Source of the DNA: Streptomyces mashuensis
GTDB taxonomy: Bacteria > Actinomycetota > Actinomycetes > Streptomycetales > Streptomycetaceae
DNA length: 64,000 nucleotides
Direction: 5' to 3'
NCBI RefSeq assembly: GCF_014654785.1
Contig: NZ_BNBD01000001.1
Span: 372,001-436,000, forward strand
In this document: positions 34,551 to 42,452 of the stretch, piece by piece
Layout: each line of letters starts with the position of its first letter
Position numbering within the stretch: the stretch's first letter is position 1
Translations under genes and position numbers: made by a program
Notes under the pieces: generated by a model
What the model was told of the DNA's origin: nothing
Database searches by the model: none
Seen by the model: the letters and a program-made list of their open reading frames with translations, nothing else

Positions 34551-37322
34551 ATGACGTACTCCCGCAGGGCGCGACCGCGTCCGGCCCGCCTGACCTCCCT
34601 GGCCTCCCTCACCTCCTGCCTGCTCGCCGGCCTCCTCGTGGCCCCCGCACCGCCCGCGGCCGCGGCCCCACCGGCGGTCCCGCCCGCCGCCGCCCCGCCC
34701 GTCGCCGGCTGCCGCACCGGCGACGGCTGGACCCTCGACTCCACCCGCCTCACCGGCGACGACACCCACCACGCCTACGTCGGCAACGGCTACCTGGGGC
34801 AGCGCGTGGCGCCCAACGGCGCCGGCTACACCGACAGCGGCGCCAAGACCGGCTGGCCGCTCTTCACCCCCGCCTACGACGGCTCCTTCGTCTCCGGGCT
34901 CTACGCGTACAACCCGCGGACCGCCGCCGGCCGGCAGGCCGTCGCCGCCCTCCCCACCTGGACCGGCCTCACCGTCGCCACCGGCGGCGCCCACGGCGAC
35001 ACCTTCGACTCTTTGACACAATCCGGACGAATATCCGGCTACCGGCAGACCCTCTTCCAGCACTGCGGCCTCGTCCGCACCTCCCTCACCTGGACCGCTG
35101 CCGACGGCCGGCGGACCGACCTCGTCTACGAGGTCCTGGCCGACCGCGACGACGCCCACACCGCCGCCGTACGGCTGAGCATGACCCCGCGCTGGAGCGG
35201 CGAGGCCACCGTCACCGACCTCCTCGACGGCCGCGGCGCCCGCCGCATGCGGCAGACCGGCGGCGGCGACCGGACCGACCGCACCGATCGCACCGCCACG
35301 GCAGCCGGCCGGAACGCCCCGGACGGCCGGACCATGGACGTCACGTTCCGCACCGACGGCACGAACACCGACGGAGCCGTCGCCTCCACCCTGCGTGCCG
35401 GCAACGGCGTACGGCCGGCCAAGGCCGAAGCAGCGTCACCTACCAAGGATCTGACGGTGCGCCAGTCCCTCACCTTCCCCGTCCGCGCCGGCCACGCCTA
35501 CGAACTCACCAAGTACGTGGGCGTCGACACCGCCCTGACCTCGCACACGCCCCGGCAGGACGCCACCGCCGCGTCCCAGCGTGCCGCCCGCCGCGGCTGG
35601 GACGGGCTGCTGCGCGCCCACGCCGCCGCCTGGGCCCGCCTGTGGCGCTCCACCATCGAGGTGCCGGGGCAGCGCGACCTCCAGACCTGGGTGCGCTCCG
35701 CCCAGTACGGGCTGCTGTCCAGCACCCGCGAGGGCGCGTCCAACAGCATCGCCCCCGCCGGCCTGACCAGCGACAACTACGCGGGCCTGGTCTTCTGGGA
35801 CGCCGAGACGTGGATGTACCCGGCCCTGCTGGCCACCGCGCCCGGCCTCGCCCGGACCGTCGTCGACTACCGCTACCGCACCCTCCCCGGCGCGCGCGAG
35901 AACGCCCGCAAGCTCGGCTACCAGGGCCTCTTCTACCCGTGGAACAGCGGCAGCGACGGCGACCTGGGCCGCGAGTGCCACAGCGTCGACCCGCCCCACT
36001 GCCGCACCCAGATCCACCTCCAGTCGGACATCTCCCTCGCCACCTGGCAGTACTACCTCGCCACCGGCGACACCGCCTGGTTGCGCGAACGCGGCTGGCC
36101 CGTCCTCAAGGGCATCGCCGAGTTCTGGGCCGGCCGCGTCACCCCCAACGCCGACGGCAGCTACTCGATCCGCGACACCGCCGGCCCCGACGAGTACAGC
36201 AACGGCGTGAACGACGCCGTCTTCACCAACGCCGGCGCCGCCACCGCCCTCCGCAACGCCACCCGGGCCGCCCGGTTCCTCGGCGAACGCGCTCCGGGGG
36301 AGTGGACGACCATTGCCGACCGCATCCGCATCCCCTACGACAAGAGCCGCGGCGTCTACGAGCAGTACGACGGCTACCGCGGCAGCACCATCAAGCAGGC
36401 CGACACCGTCCTGCTGATGTACCCCCTGGAATGGCCCATGCCGCAGGGCGCCGCCGCCCGCACCCTCGACTACTACGCGGGGCGCACCGACCCCGACGGC
36501 CCCGCCATGACGGACTCCGTCCACGCCGTCGACGCCGCCGGCGCGAACGAGCCCGGCTGCTCGACGTACACCTACCTCCAGCGCGCCATCAGGCCGTTCG
36601 TCCGCGGCCCGTTCGCCCAGTTCTCCGAGGCCCGCGGCGCCAAGGCCGGTGCCGAGGACCCGCTGGCCGGCTCGCCCGCCCACGACTTTCTCACGGGCAA
36701 GGGCGGCTTCCTGCAGATCTTCACCAACGGCCTCACCGGCCTGCGGATCCGCGAGGACCGGGTCCACCTCGACCCGGTGCTGCCCCCGCAGCTCGGCCGC
36801 GGCGTCACCCTGCGCGGCCTGCACTGGCAGGGCCGCACGTACGACATCGCGATCGGCGCCCACGACACCACCGTGCGGCTCACCGACGGCGCGCCCATGA
36901 CCCTGGACACCCCGCAGGGCACGCGCGTCCTCGGCCGGTCCGCGCCCGTCGTCCTCAAGACCCGCCGCCCCGACCTGGCCCCCACGGCCAACACCGCCCG
37001 CTGCACGGCCGCCTCCGCCTCCTCCGAGGAGCCCGGCCTGTACGCGGCCGCCGCCGTCGACGGCAACCCGGCCACGGCCTGGGTCCCCGACGGCCGGGAC
37101 GGCGAACTGACCACCGACCTCGGCAGGTCCGTACGCGTCACCACGGTCACCCCCCAATGGAGCGGCCCCGCCCCGGCCTCGTACGAGGTCCGGCTCTCCA
37201 CCGACGGCCGGCACTGGCACGCAGCCACCGGCGCGGTGAACGCGCGCTACGTACGGGTGGTGGTGCACGGACAGAACAGCGCGACGGCCCGCACGGGCAT
37301 CGCCGAGCTGACGGTCTCGTAG
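34551..37322 (+). CDS. secreted GH65 glycoside hydrolase (acid-trehalase-like) with discoidin domain
   Basis: 923 residues. A long signal peptide (about 1-40, hydrophobic core LASLTSCLLAGLLVAP) is followed by the GH65 N-domain (residues 55-330) and an (alpha/alpha)6 catalytic barrel (330-780). Barrel motifs include FWDAETWMYPALLATAPGLA, LFYPWNSGSDGDLGRE and TAGPDEYSNGVNDAVFTN, whose Glu is the GH65 general acid. The substrate-phosphate loop of trehalose phosphorylases is not apparent, so hydrolysis of trehalose is likelier. A C-terminal F5/8 type C (CBM32-like) domain (about 790-923) should bind glycans. GGAG precedes ATG 34551. Confidence 0.88.
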   Translation: MTYSRRARPRPARLTSLASLTSCLLAGLLVAPAPPAAAAPPAVPPAAAPPVAGCRTGDGWTLDSTRLTGDDTHHAYVGNGYLGQRVAPNGAGYTDSGAKTGWPLFTPAYDGSFVSGLYAYNPRTAAGRQAVAALPTWTGLTVATGGAHGDTFDSLTQSGRISGYRQTLFQHCGLVRTSLTWTAADGRRTDLVYEVLADRDDAHTAAVRLSMTPRWSGEATVTDLLDGRGARRMRQTGGGDRTDRTDRTATAAGRNAPDGRTMDVTFRTDGTNTDGAVASTLRAGNGVRPAKAEAASPTKDLTVRQSLTFPVRAGHAYELTKYVGVDTALTSHTPRQDATAASQRAARRGWDGLLRAHAAAWARLWRSTIEVPGQRDLQTWVRSAQYGLLSSTREGASNSIAPAGLTSDNYAGLVFWDAETWMYPALLATAPGLARTVVDYRYRTLPGARENARKLGYQGLFYPWNSGSDGDLGRECHSVDPPHCRTQIHLQSDISLATWQYYLATGDTAWLRERGWPVLKGIAEFWAGRVTPNADGSYSIRDTAGPDEYSNGVNDAVFTNAGAATALRNATRAARFLGERAPGEWTTIADRIRIPYDKSRGVYEQYDGYRGSTIKQADTVLLMYPLEWPMPQGAAARTLDYYAGRTDPDGPAMTDSVHAVDAAGANEPGCSTYTYLQRAIRPFVRGPFAQFSEARGAKAGAEDPLAGSPAHDFLTGKGGFLQIFTNGLTGLRIREDRVHLDPVLPPQLGRGVTLRGLHWQGRTYDIAIGAHDTTVRLTDGAPMTLDTPQGTRVLGRSAPVVLKTRRPDLAPTANTARCTAASASSEEPGLYAAAAVDGNPATAWVPDGRDGELTTDLGRSVRVTTVTPQWSGPAPASYEVRLSTDGRHWHAATGAVNARYVRVVVHGQNSATARTGIAELTVS

Positions 37323-37340
37323 CCCCACGGACATGCGGAA

Positions 37341-37383
37341 ATGGGCGGGTGCGGGGAGGAACCACCTCCCCCCGCCCGCCCAT
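37341..37383. terminator. 19-bp stem-loop between GH65 and BBE genes
   Basis: An arm starting ATGGGCGGG pairs with its complement ending CCCGCCCAT around a short loop, with one or two mismatches in 19 bp. It starts 18 bp after the GH65 stop and should end that transcript. Confidence 0.75.
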
Positions 37384-37465
37384 CTGTTTGATCAACGGGG
37401 ACCCGGCAAGGCGCACTCGCGCACGGCACAGCACGGCACAGCACCAGGGCAGGCAGGTAATCGGC

Positions 37466-39019
37466 ATGGCCATCGGCAGGCGCACACTCCTCGCGGCGGG
37501 CACCGGAGCGGCGGCGACCGCCGCCGTCGCCCTCACCACGGGCACCGGCAGGGCGGGGGCCGCCCCCACGAAGAAAGCGGGCACCCGCGACTGGACCGCC
37601 CTCGGCAAGGGCCTCGCCGGCGGCCTCGTACGCCCCGGCGACGCCGCGTACCCCACCGCCCGCCAGCTGTACAACACCCGCTTCGACGGGCTGCGCCCGG
37701 CCGGCATCGCCTACGTGGCCGGCACCGCGGACATCGCCGAGGCGCTGGCCTTCGCCCGCCGCTTCTCCATACCCGTCTCGATACGCAACGGCGGCCACAG
37801 CTACGCCGGCTGGTCCAGCGGCAACGACCGGCTCGTCATCGACGTGTCGCGGCTGCGGACCGTCCGCACGCCGAGCGCGTCCACCGCGGTCGTCGGCGCC
37901 GGCGCCAAGCTCGTCGACGTCTGCACGTCCCTCGCCGCGCACGGCGTCACCATCCCCGCCGGCTCCTGCCCCACCGTGGGCGTCTCCGGGCTCACCCTCG
38001 GCGGCGGCCACGGCATCCTCTCCCGGGCCTACGGCCTGACCTGCGACAGCCTCACCGGCGCCACGCTCGTCACCGCCGACGGCAGGACCGTCGACTGCGA
38101 CGCGACGCGCAACACCGACCTGTTCTGGGCCCTGCGCGGCGCCGGCAACGGCAACTTCGGCGTCGTCACCGAACTCCGCTTCCGTACGCACGCCGTGGGC
38201 GAGGGCGTCACCGGCTACGTCTCCTTCCCGTGGTCCAAGGCCGCCGCCGTGGTGCGGGCCTGGCAGGAGTGGGGGCCGGGGCGGCCGGACGAGATCTGGT
38301 CCGCGTGCGACCTGTCGGCCGCCGCGGGCGGCACCCCGCACATCTCCGTCGCCGCGTTCACCGTCGGCGCGCAGCAGGACCTGGCCAACGCCCTCGACGA
38401 GCTGACCGGCAAGGTGGCCAGGGCGACCGGCGGCAGCGCCGGCATCGGCACCGTACGGCTGCGGCGCCGGCCGTTCCTCGACACCGTGCGCGCGTACGCC
38501 GGCTGCGGCGACAAGCCCACCGACCAGTGCCACCTGCCGGGCACCACGCCCGGCCGCGAGAAGGCGGGCAAGCTGGAGCGCGAGACGTACGCGGCCTGCT
38601 CCGCCTTCTTCGACCGCTCGCTCGACACGGCGGGCGTCCGTACGCTCCTCGACCAGCTGGAACGCTTCGGCCGCGGCGTCAAGGGCGGCGGCGCCTCGGT
38701 GCAGCTGACCGCCCTGGGCGGCGCGGTCAACCGCGTCGACCCGCTGGCCACGGCGTTCGTGCACCGGCGGTCGCGGATGCTTGCGCAGTACCTGACGTCG
38801 TGGGCGGCCGGCGGGGCCGGCACGGCACAGACAGCCTGGCTGGACGGCATGCACGACGCGATGCGCCGCCACGCCTCGGGCGCCGCCTACCAGAACTACA
38901 CCGACCCGGGCCTGAAGGACTGGCGGAAGGCGTACTACGGCGACGCGGCGGACCGGCTGACGAAGCTGAAGCGGCAGTACGACCCGGGCCGGCTCTTCGA
39001 CTTCCCGCAGGCGCTCTAG
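37466..39019 (+). CDS. Tat-exported FAD-linked oxidoreductase (BBE-like)
   Basis: 517 residues. A twin-arginine signal (MAIGRRTLLAAGTGAAATAA) is present. The PCMH-type FAD domain has VSIRNGGHSYAGWSSGND, whose His can bind FAD covalently, and SRAYGLTCDSLTGATLVTAD, whose Cys is the second covalent link of berberine-bridge-type enzymes. The C-terminus ends with the BBE motif (YQNYTDPGLKDWRKAYYGD ... KRQYDPGRLFDFPQAL). It probably oxidises a sugar or alcohol outside the cell, with folding and flavinylation in the cytoplasm before Tat export. GGCAGG precedes ATG 37466. Substrate unknown; neighbouring secreted GH65 enzyme hints at carbohydrate. Confidence 0.88.
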   Translation: MAIGRRTLLAAGTGAAATAAVALTTGTGRAGAAPTKKAGTRDWTALGKGLAGGLVRPGDAAYPTARQLYNTRFDGLRPAGIAYVAGTADIAEALAFARRFSIPVSIRNGGHSYAGWSSGNDRLVIDVSRLRTVRTPSASTAVVGAGAKLVDVCTSLAAHGVTIPAGSCPTVGVSGLTLGGGHGILSRAYGLTCDSLTGATLVTADGRTVDCDATRNTDLFWALRGAGNGNFGVVTELRFRTHAVGEGVTGYVSFPWSKAAAVVRAWQEWGPGRPDEIWSACDLSAAAGGTPHISVAAFTVGAQQDLANALDELTGKVARATGGSAGIGTVRLRRRPFLDTVRAYAGCGDKPTDQCHLPGTTPGREKAGKLERETYAACSAFFDRSLDTAGVRTLLDQLERFGRGVKGGGASVQLTALGGAVNRVDPLATAFVHRRSRMLAQYLTSWAAGGAGTAQTAWLDGMHDAMRRHASGAAYQNYTDPGLKDWRKAYYGDAADRLTKLKRQYDPGRLFDFPQAL

Positions 39020-39022
39020 CCC

Positions 39023-39268
39023 TCACTGCTCCTCGACGGTCCAGTCGGTGACGAAGAAGTACTGCCGGTCCACCTCGCCCTCGGCCTCCACCTCGCGGCC
39101 GGCGAGGTGGCTCACGTCGTCGCTCGCCTGGAAGGGGTTCGCGCCGGGCAGCCGCACCACGTAGGCGTGGTCGTCGCCGGTGTGCAGGACGAGCGCGTCG
39201 CGTTCGCTCTTGGAGCCCACGTCGACGCGCTCGTAGGAGAGCCTGCCGCGCAGTCGCCTCGTCGCCAC
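39023..39268 (-). CDS. small OB-like beta protein of the peptidase operon
   Basis: 81 residues, no signal or TM. The pattern LRGRLSYERVDVGSKSERDA, LHTGDDHAYVVRLPGANPF, LAGREVEAEGEVDRQYFFV, TDWTVEE suggests a five-stranded beta-barrel resembling an OB fold, with a conserved GSKSE loop I have seen in other short actinobacterial proteins of unknown function. It starts 4 bp after the cysteine peptidase gene's stop on the same strand, so the two are almost certainly cotranslated. A role as inhibitor, adaptor or substrate of the peptidase is possible but inferred only from position. Confidence 0.65.
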   Translation of the reverse strand: MATRRLRGRLSYERVDVGSKSERDALVLHTGDDHAYVVRLPGANPFQASDDVSHLAGREVEAEGEVDRQYFFVTDWTVEEQ

Positions 39269-39272
39269 CGGG

Positions 39273-40775
39273 TCACCGGGCCTCGTACTCGTCCACGGAC
39301 ACGATGTCGCCCTCGTGCTCGCGGACGACCACGACGACGTCGGTGGGCACCGGCGCGCCCGGGTCGCGCCGGGCGTGCAGGAGGTGCTGGCGGGGCGGCT
39401 GCCCGAAGGACTTCTGCGCCTGGCCCTCGTGCTGCCACACCTCGGCGAACGAGGACACGGCGGCGGTCGGCGGCAGGTCGTGCCGCTCGGCGATCTCGCG
39501 CAGGCGCGCGGTGAGCGCGGCGTCGCGTTCGGCGTCGGGGAGCGGCTCCGGTACGGACACGGACTGCTCCAGGACGTGGGCGAAGAGCCGGGCCTCCCGG
39601 CGGCGGTCGGTGCGGGCGGCGCCCGGGTCCGTCCCGGCGACGAGCTTGGTGGGGGCCTGCACCGGCTTGACCGAGGGGTCGCCGAGGAGGACGAACTGCG
39701 CGAGGGTCTTGAGGTCCACCGGATCGAGGCGGCCCTTGAGCTTGACGTAGTCCAGCCGCGCCTTGAGCGCGGCGTAGCCGCCGGACTGGCCCTGGAGGAG
39801 CTCCCGCACGAGGTACTGGGTGATGAGGTCGGCCTGGTCGCAGCTGTCGGCGGGCCCGTAGGCGATGGTGGTGCTGCCGAAGAAGACGAGGGCGCCGCTG
39901 CCGAGGTAGGTGTTGCACAGCGGCAGGTGCGGGGCGGCCGGCGGCGGGTAGAGCTCGGCGCCGTAGCAGCACTCGGCCGCCAGGACCGTCCCGCCGGTGA
40001 GATGCCGGTCGACGTCGCCGGCCTTGAGGGCCACGGGGTAGCCGGCGGGGCCCTGCCCGTACCACTGGGGGTCCTTGGCGGCGCCGTGGCAGTTGACGAA
40101 GTGGCTCCGGCAGGCCAGGGGCCCGGGCTGCCACGGTGATCCGCCGGGCGGGATCAGGTGCAGGGCGGACGCGTCACCGAAGAGCGTCGCCAGGTTCTCG
40201 CGCGTCGACTTCTCCCACACGGCGGCGGACAGCCCGAAGTACCCCTCGTACGCCCCGCGGTCCGCGGGTGCGGCGGCAGCGGCCCGCCCGAGGAGCCCGG
40301 CCAGGTAGGCCGGGTCGTGCCCGCCGGTCACGTCGGGCAGCCGGCCCACGACGCGGCTGGGCGCCGTGTACCGGCCCGGCTCCTGCCCGCCCGCCTCGTA
40401 CGGGGTCTCGCAGGCGTACGGCAGGTCGCTGGGGACGACCGGGTCGTCGTCGGGGGCGTGGTTCTTCAGCGGGACGTGGGGGATGACGTCGCGGCTCCCC
40501 AGGAGCAGCAGGTAGTCGGGGCCGGCCGCGTGGCAGACGGCGTCGACGGCGTCCTTGTTCCGGCGCGCGTCGGCGGGGTCGGTCACCGCCTCGGCACCGT
40601 AGCGGGCCATGTCGTCCGGGCTGCCGAGGTCGACGACGGTGGTGTCGACGCCCCGGCCGCGGTCGGCCTCCACGAGGGTGGCGAGGGCGGTGCGGAGGGA
40701 CGTGAGACCCGCCTCGGTGTATCCCTTGTGCTGCATGGCGGCGAAGTTCGCGGCCACGATCTTGGTCGAACTCAT
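39273..40775 (-). CDS. C25/caspase-fold (clan CD) cysteine peptidase
   Basis: 500 residues, no signal peptide, so cytoplasmic unlike gingipains. The fold markers of C25 peptidases appear in order: DYLLLLGSRDVIPH (about 87-100), SDLPYACETPY, RVVGRLPDVTG, then the catalytic His in FVNCHGAAKD (about 231), the catalytic Cys in VLAAECCYGAELY (about 270), LGSGALVFFGSTTIAYG and the closing VLLGDPSVKP (about 370). His-Gly and Ala-x-Cys after hydrophobic strands is the clan CD dyad. The last 130 residues are a variable C-terminal region. It is third in a four-gene operon with an M14 peptidase and divergent from a NACHT NTPase. Confidence 0.78.
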   Translation of the reverse strand: MSSTKIVAANFAAMQHKGYTEAGLTSLRTALATLVEADRGRGVDTTVVDLGSPDDMARYGAEAVTDPADARRNKDAVDAVCHAAGPDYLLLLGSRDVIPHVPLKNHAPDDDPVVPSDLPYACETPYEAGGQEPGRYTAPSRVVGRLPDVTGGHDPAYLAGLLGRAAAAAPADRGAYEGYFGLSAAVWEKSTRENLATLFGDASALHLIPPGGSPWQPGPLACRSHFVNCHGAAKDPQWYGQGPAGYPVALKAGDVDRHLTGGTVLAAECCYGAELYPPPAAPHLPLCNTYLGSGALVFFGSTTIAYGPADSCDQADLITQYLVRELLQGQSGGYAALKARLDYVKLKGRLDPVDLKTLAQFVLLGDPSVKPVQAPTKLVAGTDPGAARTDRRREARLFAHVLEQSVSVPEPLPDAERDAALTARLREIAERHDLPPTAAVSSFAEVWQHEGQAQKSFGQPPRQHLLHARRDPGAPVPTDVVVVVREHEGDIVSVDEYEAR

Positions 40776-40797
40776 GGAAGCACCGGTCCCGTTTCGC

Positions 40798-41919
40798 TCA
40801 GGTCTTCAACGCGGCCAGACAGAACCGGACCAGCCCCGCGTCGACGTCCTTGACGATCCGCTGCATCTCCGCCCACGGGGGGTGGAAGCTGGCGGCGTCG
40901 GAGTTCGGGTCCTCCTTGCCCCACTCGATGGTGAAGGCGAGGACCTTGCTCTTGCTGCCGTCGACGATGTGGCGGGAGTAGGCGTAGTCGTCGCTGGTCC
41001 CGCAGGTGGGGTAGAGGTGGAAGCCGGACATCGGCGTGTACGTCCCCCCGCGGACGCCGTGCAGCCCCGCGCAGAACTCCTGGGCGAGTTCGAGGGCGGT
41101 GTCCGCGTCGGACTCCGGGATGTACTCCGCGTACGCGGTGTCATGGGGCAGGCCGCGCTTCCCGTCGTAGTGGGGGTTGCGGAAGTTCTGATCAGGGTCG
41201 GCCGACTGGTTCTCGTCGTCGCCCCAGATGTAGAGCATGTCCTCGGAGTAGCTGTGCACGTCGACGAACCACCGGGTGCCGGCGTAAGTGTCCAGCAGCC
41301 AACGGACGTTGCGCGTCTCGGGCTCGGAGAACGGGTGCGGGCCCTGGTACGTCTGGTAGTCGCACGGGTCGTCGGAGACCCGGGGCCCTGCGTTCGGGGC
41401 GAAGGCGGTGGTGAAGTCGAAGAGGAAGTCGAAGTTGCGGTTGATGTCGACACCGACGCAGGCCGGACCACCGCTCGCGTGGGCGCGGTTGCGGTTCTTC
41501 CGCCACATGGGGTCGGCGGTCTGGCTGTAGTGGCGGCCGTCGGGGTTGACGAGCGGGAAGACAACGACGGACAGCCCGTCCAGCAGGGCCCGGACCTGCG
41601 CCGCGTCGAACCGCGTACCGCCGTAGGCGAGCCCGGTGCCGCGCCGGTACGCCTCCAGGAGGTCGGCCGCCAGCAGGACGAGGACTTCGCAGCTGCCCCA
41701 CTCGCGGGCGTGCACCCCGCCGGTCAGGACGACGCAGTCCTTGCCGCCGTCGGGGGTCGAACCGATTTCGAGGGCGTGGCAGGTCACGCCCTCGACCGAC
41801 GGCTCCGGAAGCGCGACGAGCCGGCTCAGCTGCGGGTACGCGCCTGCGAGGCGGACCAGGGCCGAGTCGACCTCGGTGGTGTTCAAGTAGCGTGCGTTGC
41901 TGTTCGTATGGGCCGGCAT
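40798..41919 (-). CDS. M14 zinc carboxypeptidase without signal peptide
   Basis: 373 residues. All M14 landmarks are present: Zn ligands His and Glu in GGVHAREWGSCEVL (about 68-75), NPDGRHYSQT, KNRNRAHASG with substrate-binding Arg, GVDINRNFDF, the third ligand in WFVDVHSYSEDM (about 200), YPTCGTSDDYAY, and the catalytic Glu in LAFTIEWGKE (about 338). Secreted Streptomyces M14 enzymes have signal peptides and propeptides; neither is present here, so a cytoplasmic role is likely. A propeptide-like protein is encoded directly upstream, 15 bp away, and a clan CD peptidase directly downstream, 22 bp away. Confidence 0.88.
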   Translation of the reverse strand: MPAHTNSNARYLNTTEVDSALVRLAGAYPQLSRLVALPEPSVEGVTCHALEIGSTPDGGKDCVVLTGGVHAREWGSCEVLVLLAADLLEAYRRGTGLAYGGTRFDAAQVRALLDGLSVVVFPLVNPDGRHYSQTADPMWRKNRNRAHASGGPACVGVDINRNFDFLFDFTTAFAPNAGPRVSDDPCDYQTYQGPHPFSEPETRNVRWLLDTYAGTRWFVDVHSYSEDMLYIWGDDENQSADPDQNFRNPHYDGKRGLPHDTAYAEYIPESDADTALELAQEFCAGLHGVRGGTYTPMSGFHLYPTCGTSDDYAYSRHIVDGSKSKVLAFTIEWGKEDPNSDAASFHPPWAEMQRIVKDVDAGLVRFCLAALKT

Positions 41920-41934
41920 GGGAACCTCACCGGA

Positions 41935-42258
41935 TCATTCCTCGACCTTGTCGCCCAGCCCGCGGGGCACGGCCGAGGGATCGGCGAACCGGTCCCCCTC
42001 CCCGACCTCGGTCTGCCGGGCCTTGCCGGTGGCGGTGGCATCACCCACCACCTTCACGGTCACCCCTGGCTGCTCCAGCGCCTCGGCCTTCCGCGCGGGC
42101 ACGTACGCGTCGATGCCGACACTGCCGTCCGCATGCGTACGGGGCCGCCCGCCGACATCGGGGCGCTCGTCACGGAGGAGGGCACGAAGGGTGTCCGCGT
42201 CCTTGGCGGTCACGCGGACGCGCAGGATCTTGTCATCGTGGCTGTTGTCGGGGGGCAT
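41935..42258 (-). CDS. small protein resembling an M14 propeptide
   Basis: 107 residues from ATG 42258 (GAGG upstream); an in-frame GTG at 42294 would add 12. The region KILRVRVTAKDADTLRALLR ... GIDAYVPARKAEALEQPGV-TVKVVGD has the beta-alpha-beta rhythm of the inhibitory propeptides found N-terminal to Streptomyces M14 carboxypeptidases. Here it is a separate gene, first in the operon. If so it could inhibit or chaperone the M14 enzyme in trans. The similarity is by pattern only. Confidence 0.55.
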   Translation of the reverse strand: MPPDNSHDDKILRVRVTAKDADTLRALLRDERPDVGGRPRTHADGSVGIDAYVPARKAEALEQPGVTVKVVGDATATGKARQTEVGEGDRFADPSAVPRGLGDKVEE

Positions 42259-42372
42259 GGCCTCACGTCCCTCACTGGGTGTCTGCTCTTTCACGGTGCG
42301 CCTGGCGGCGGGAGCGGTGTCAAGCGGGGCGGAATTCCGTTATCGCCCGCAACAAAGCGGAGTTGCGCGGGT

Positions 42373-42402
42373 TTGCCGGTCGTGTGGAGGCGTGCCTACG
42401 CT
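42373..42402 (+). promoter_or_regulatory. candidate promoter of the NACHT gene
   Basis: TTGCCG (42373-42378) and TACGCT (42397-42402) lie 18 bp apart, about 50 bp before ATG 42453. They fall in the 194-bp divergent region shared with the peptidase operon. Confidence 0.45.
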
Positions 42403-42452
42403 GGTTTCCGGGGGCGAACGGCAACCGTTTCCTCCGGCACGAGGTTCCGACC

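Noticed and set aside
34499..37465. N-terminal extension of the BBE gene's frame
   Set aside because: It is an out-of-frame reading of the GH65 gene; the Tat signal begins at 37466 with its own ribosome-binding site.
41897..42452. N-terminal extension of the NACHT frame (open frame back to 41897)
   Set aside because: It is antisense to the propeptide-like gene, is compositionally odd (Ser/Pro/Arg), and the TM-coding frame from 42453 explains the N-terminus better.
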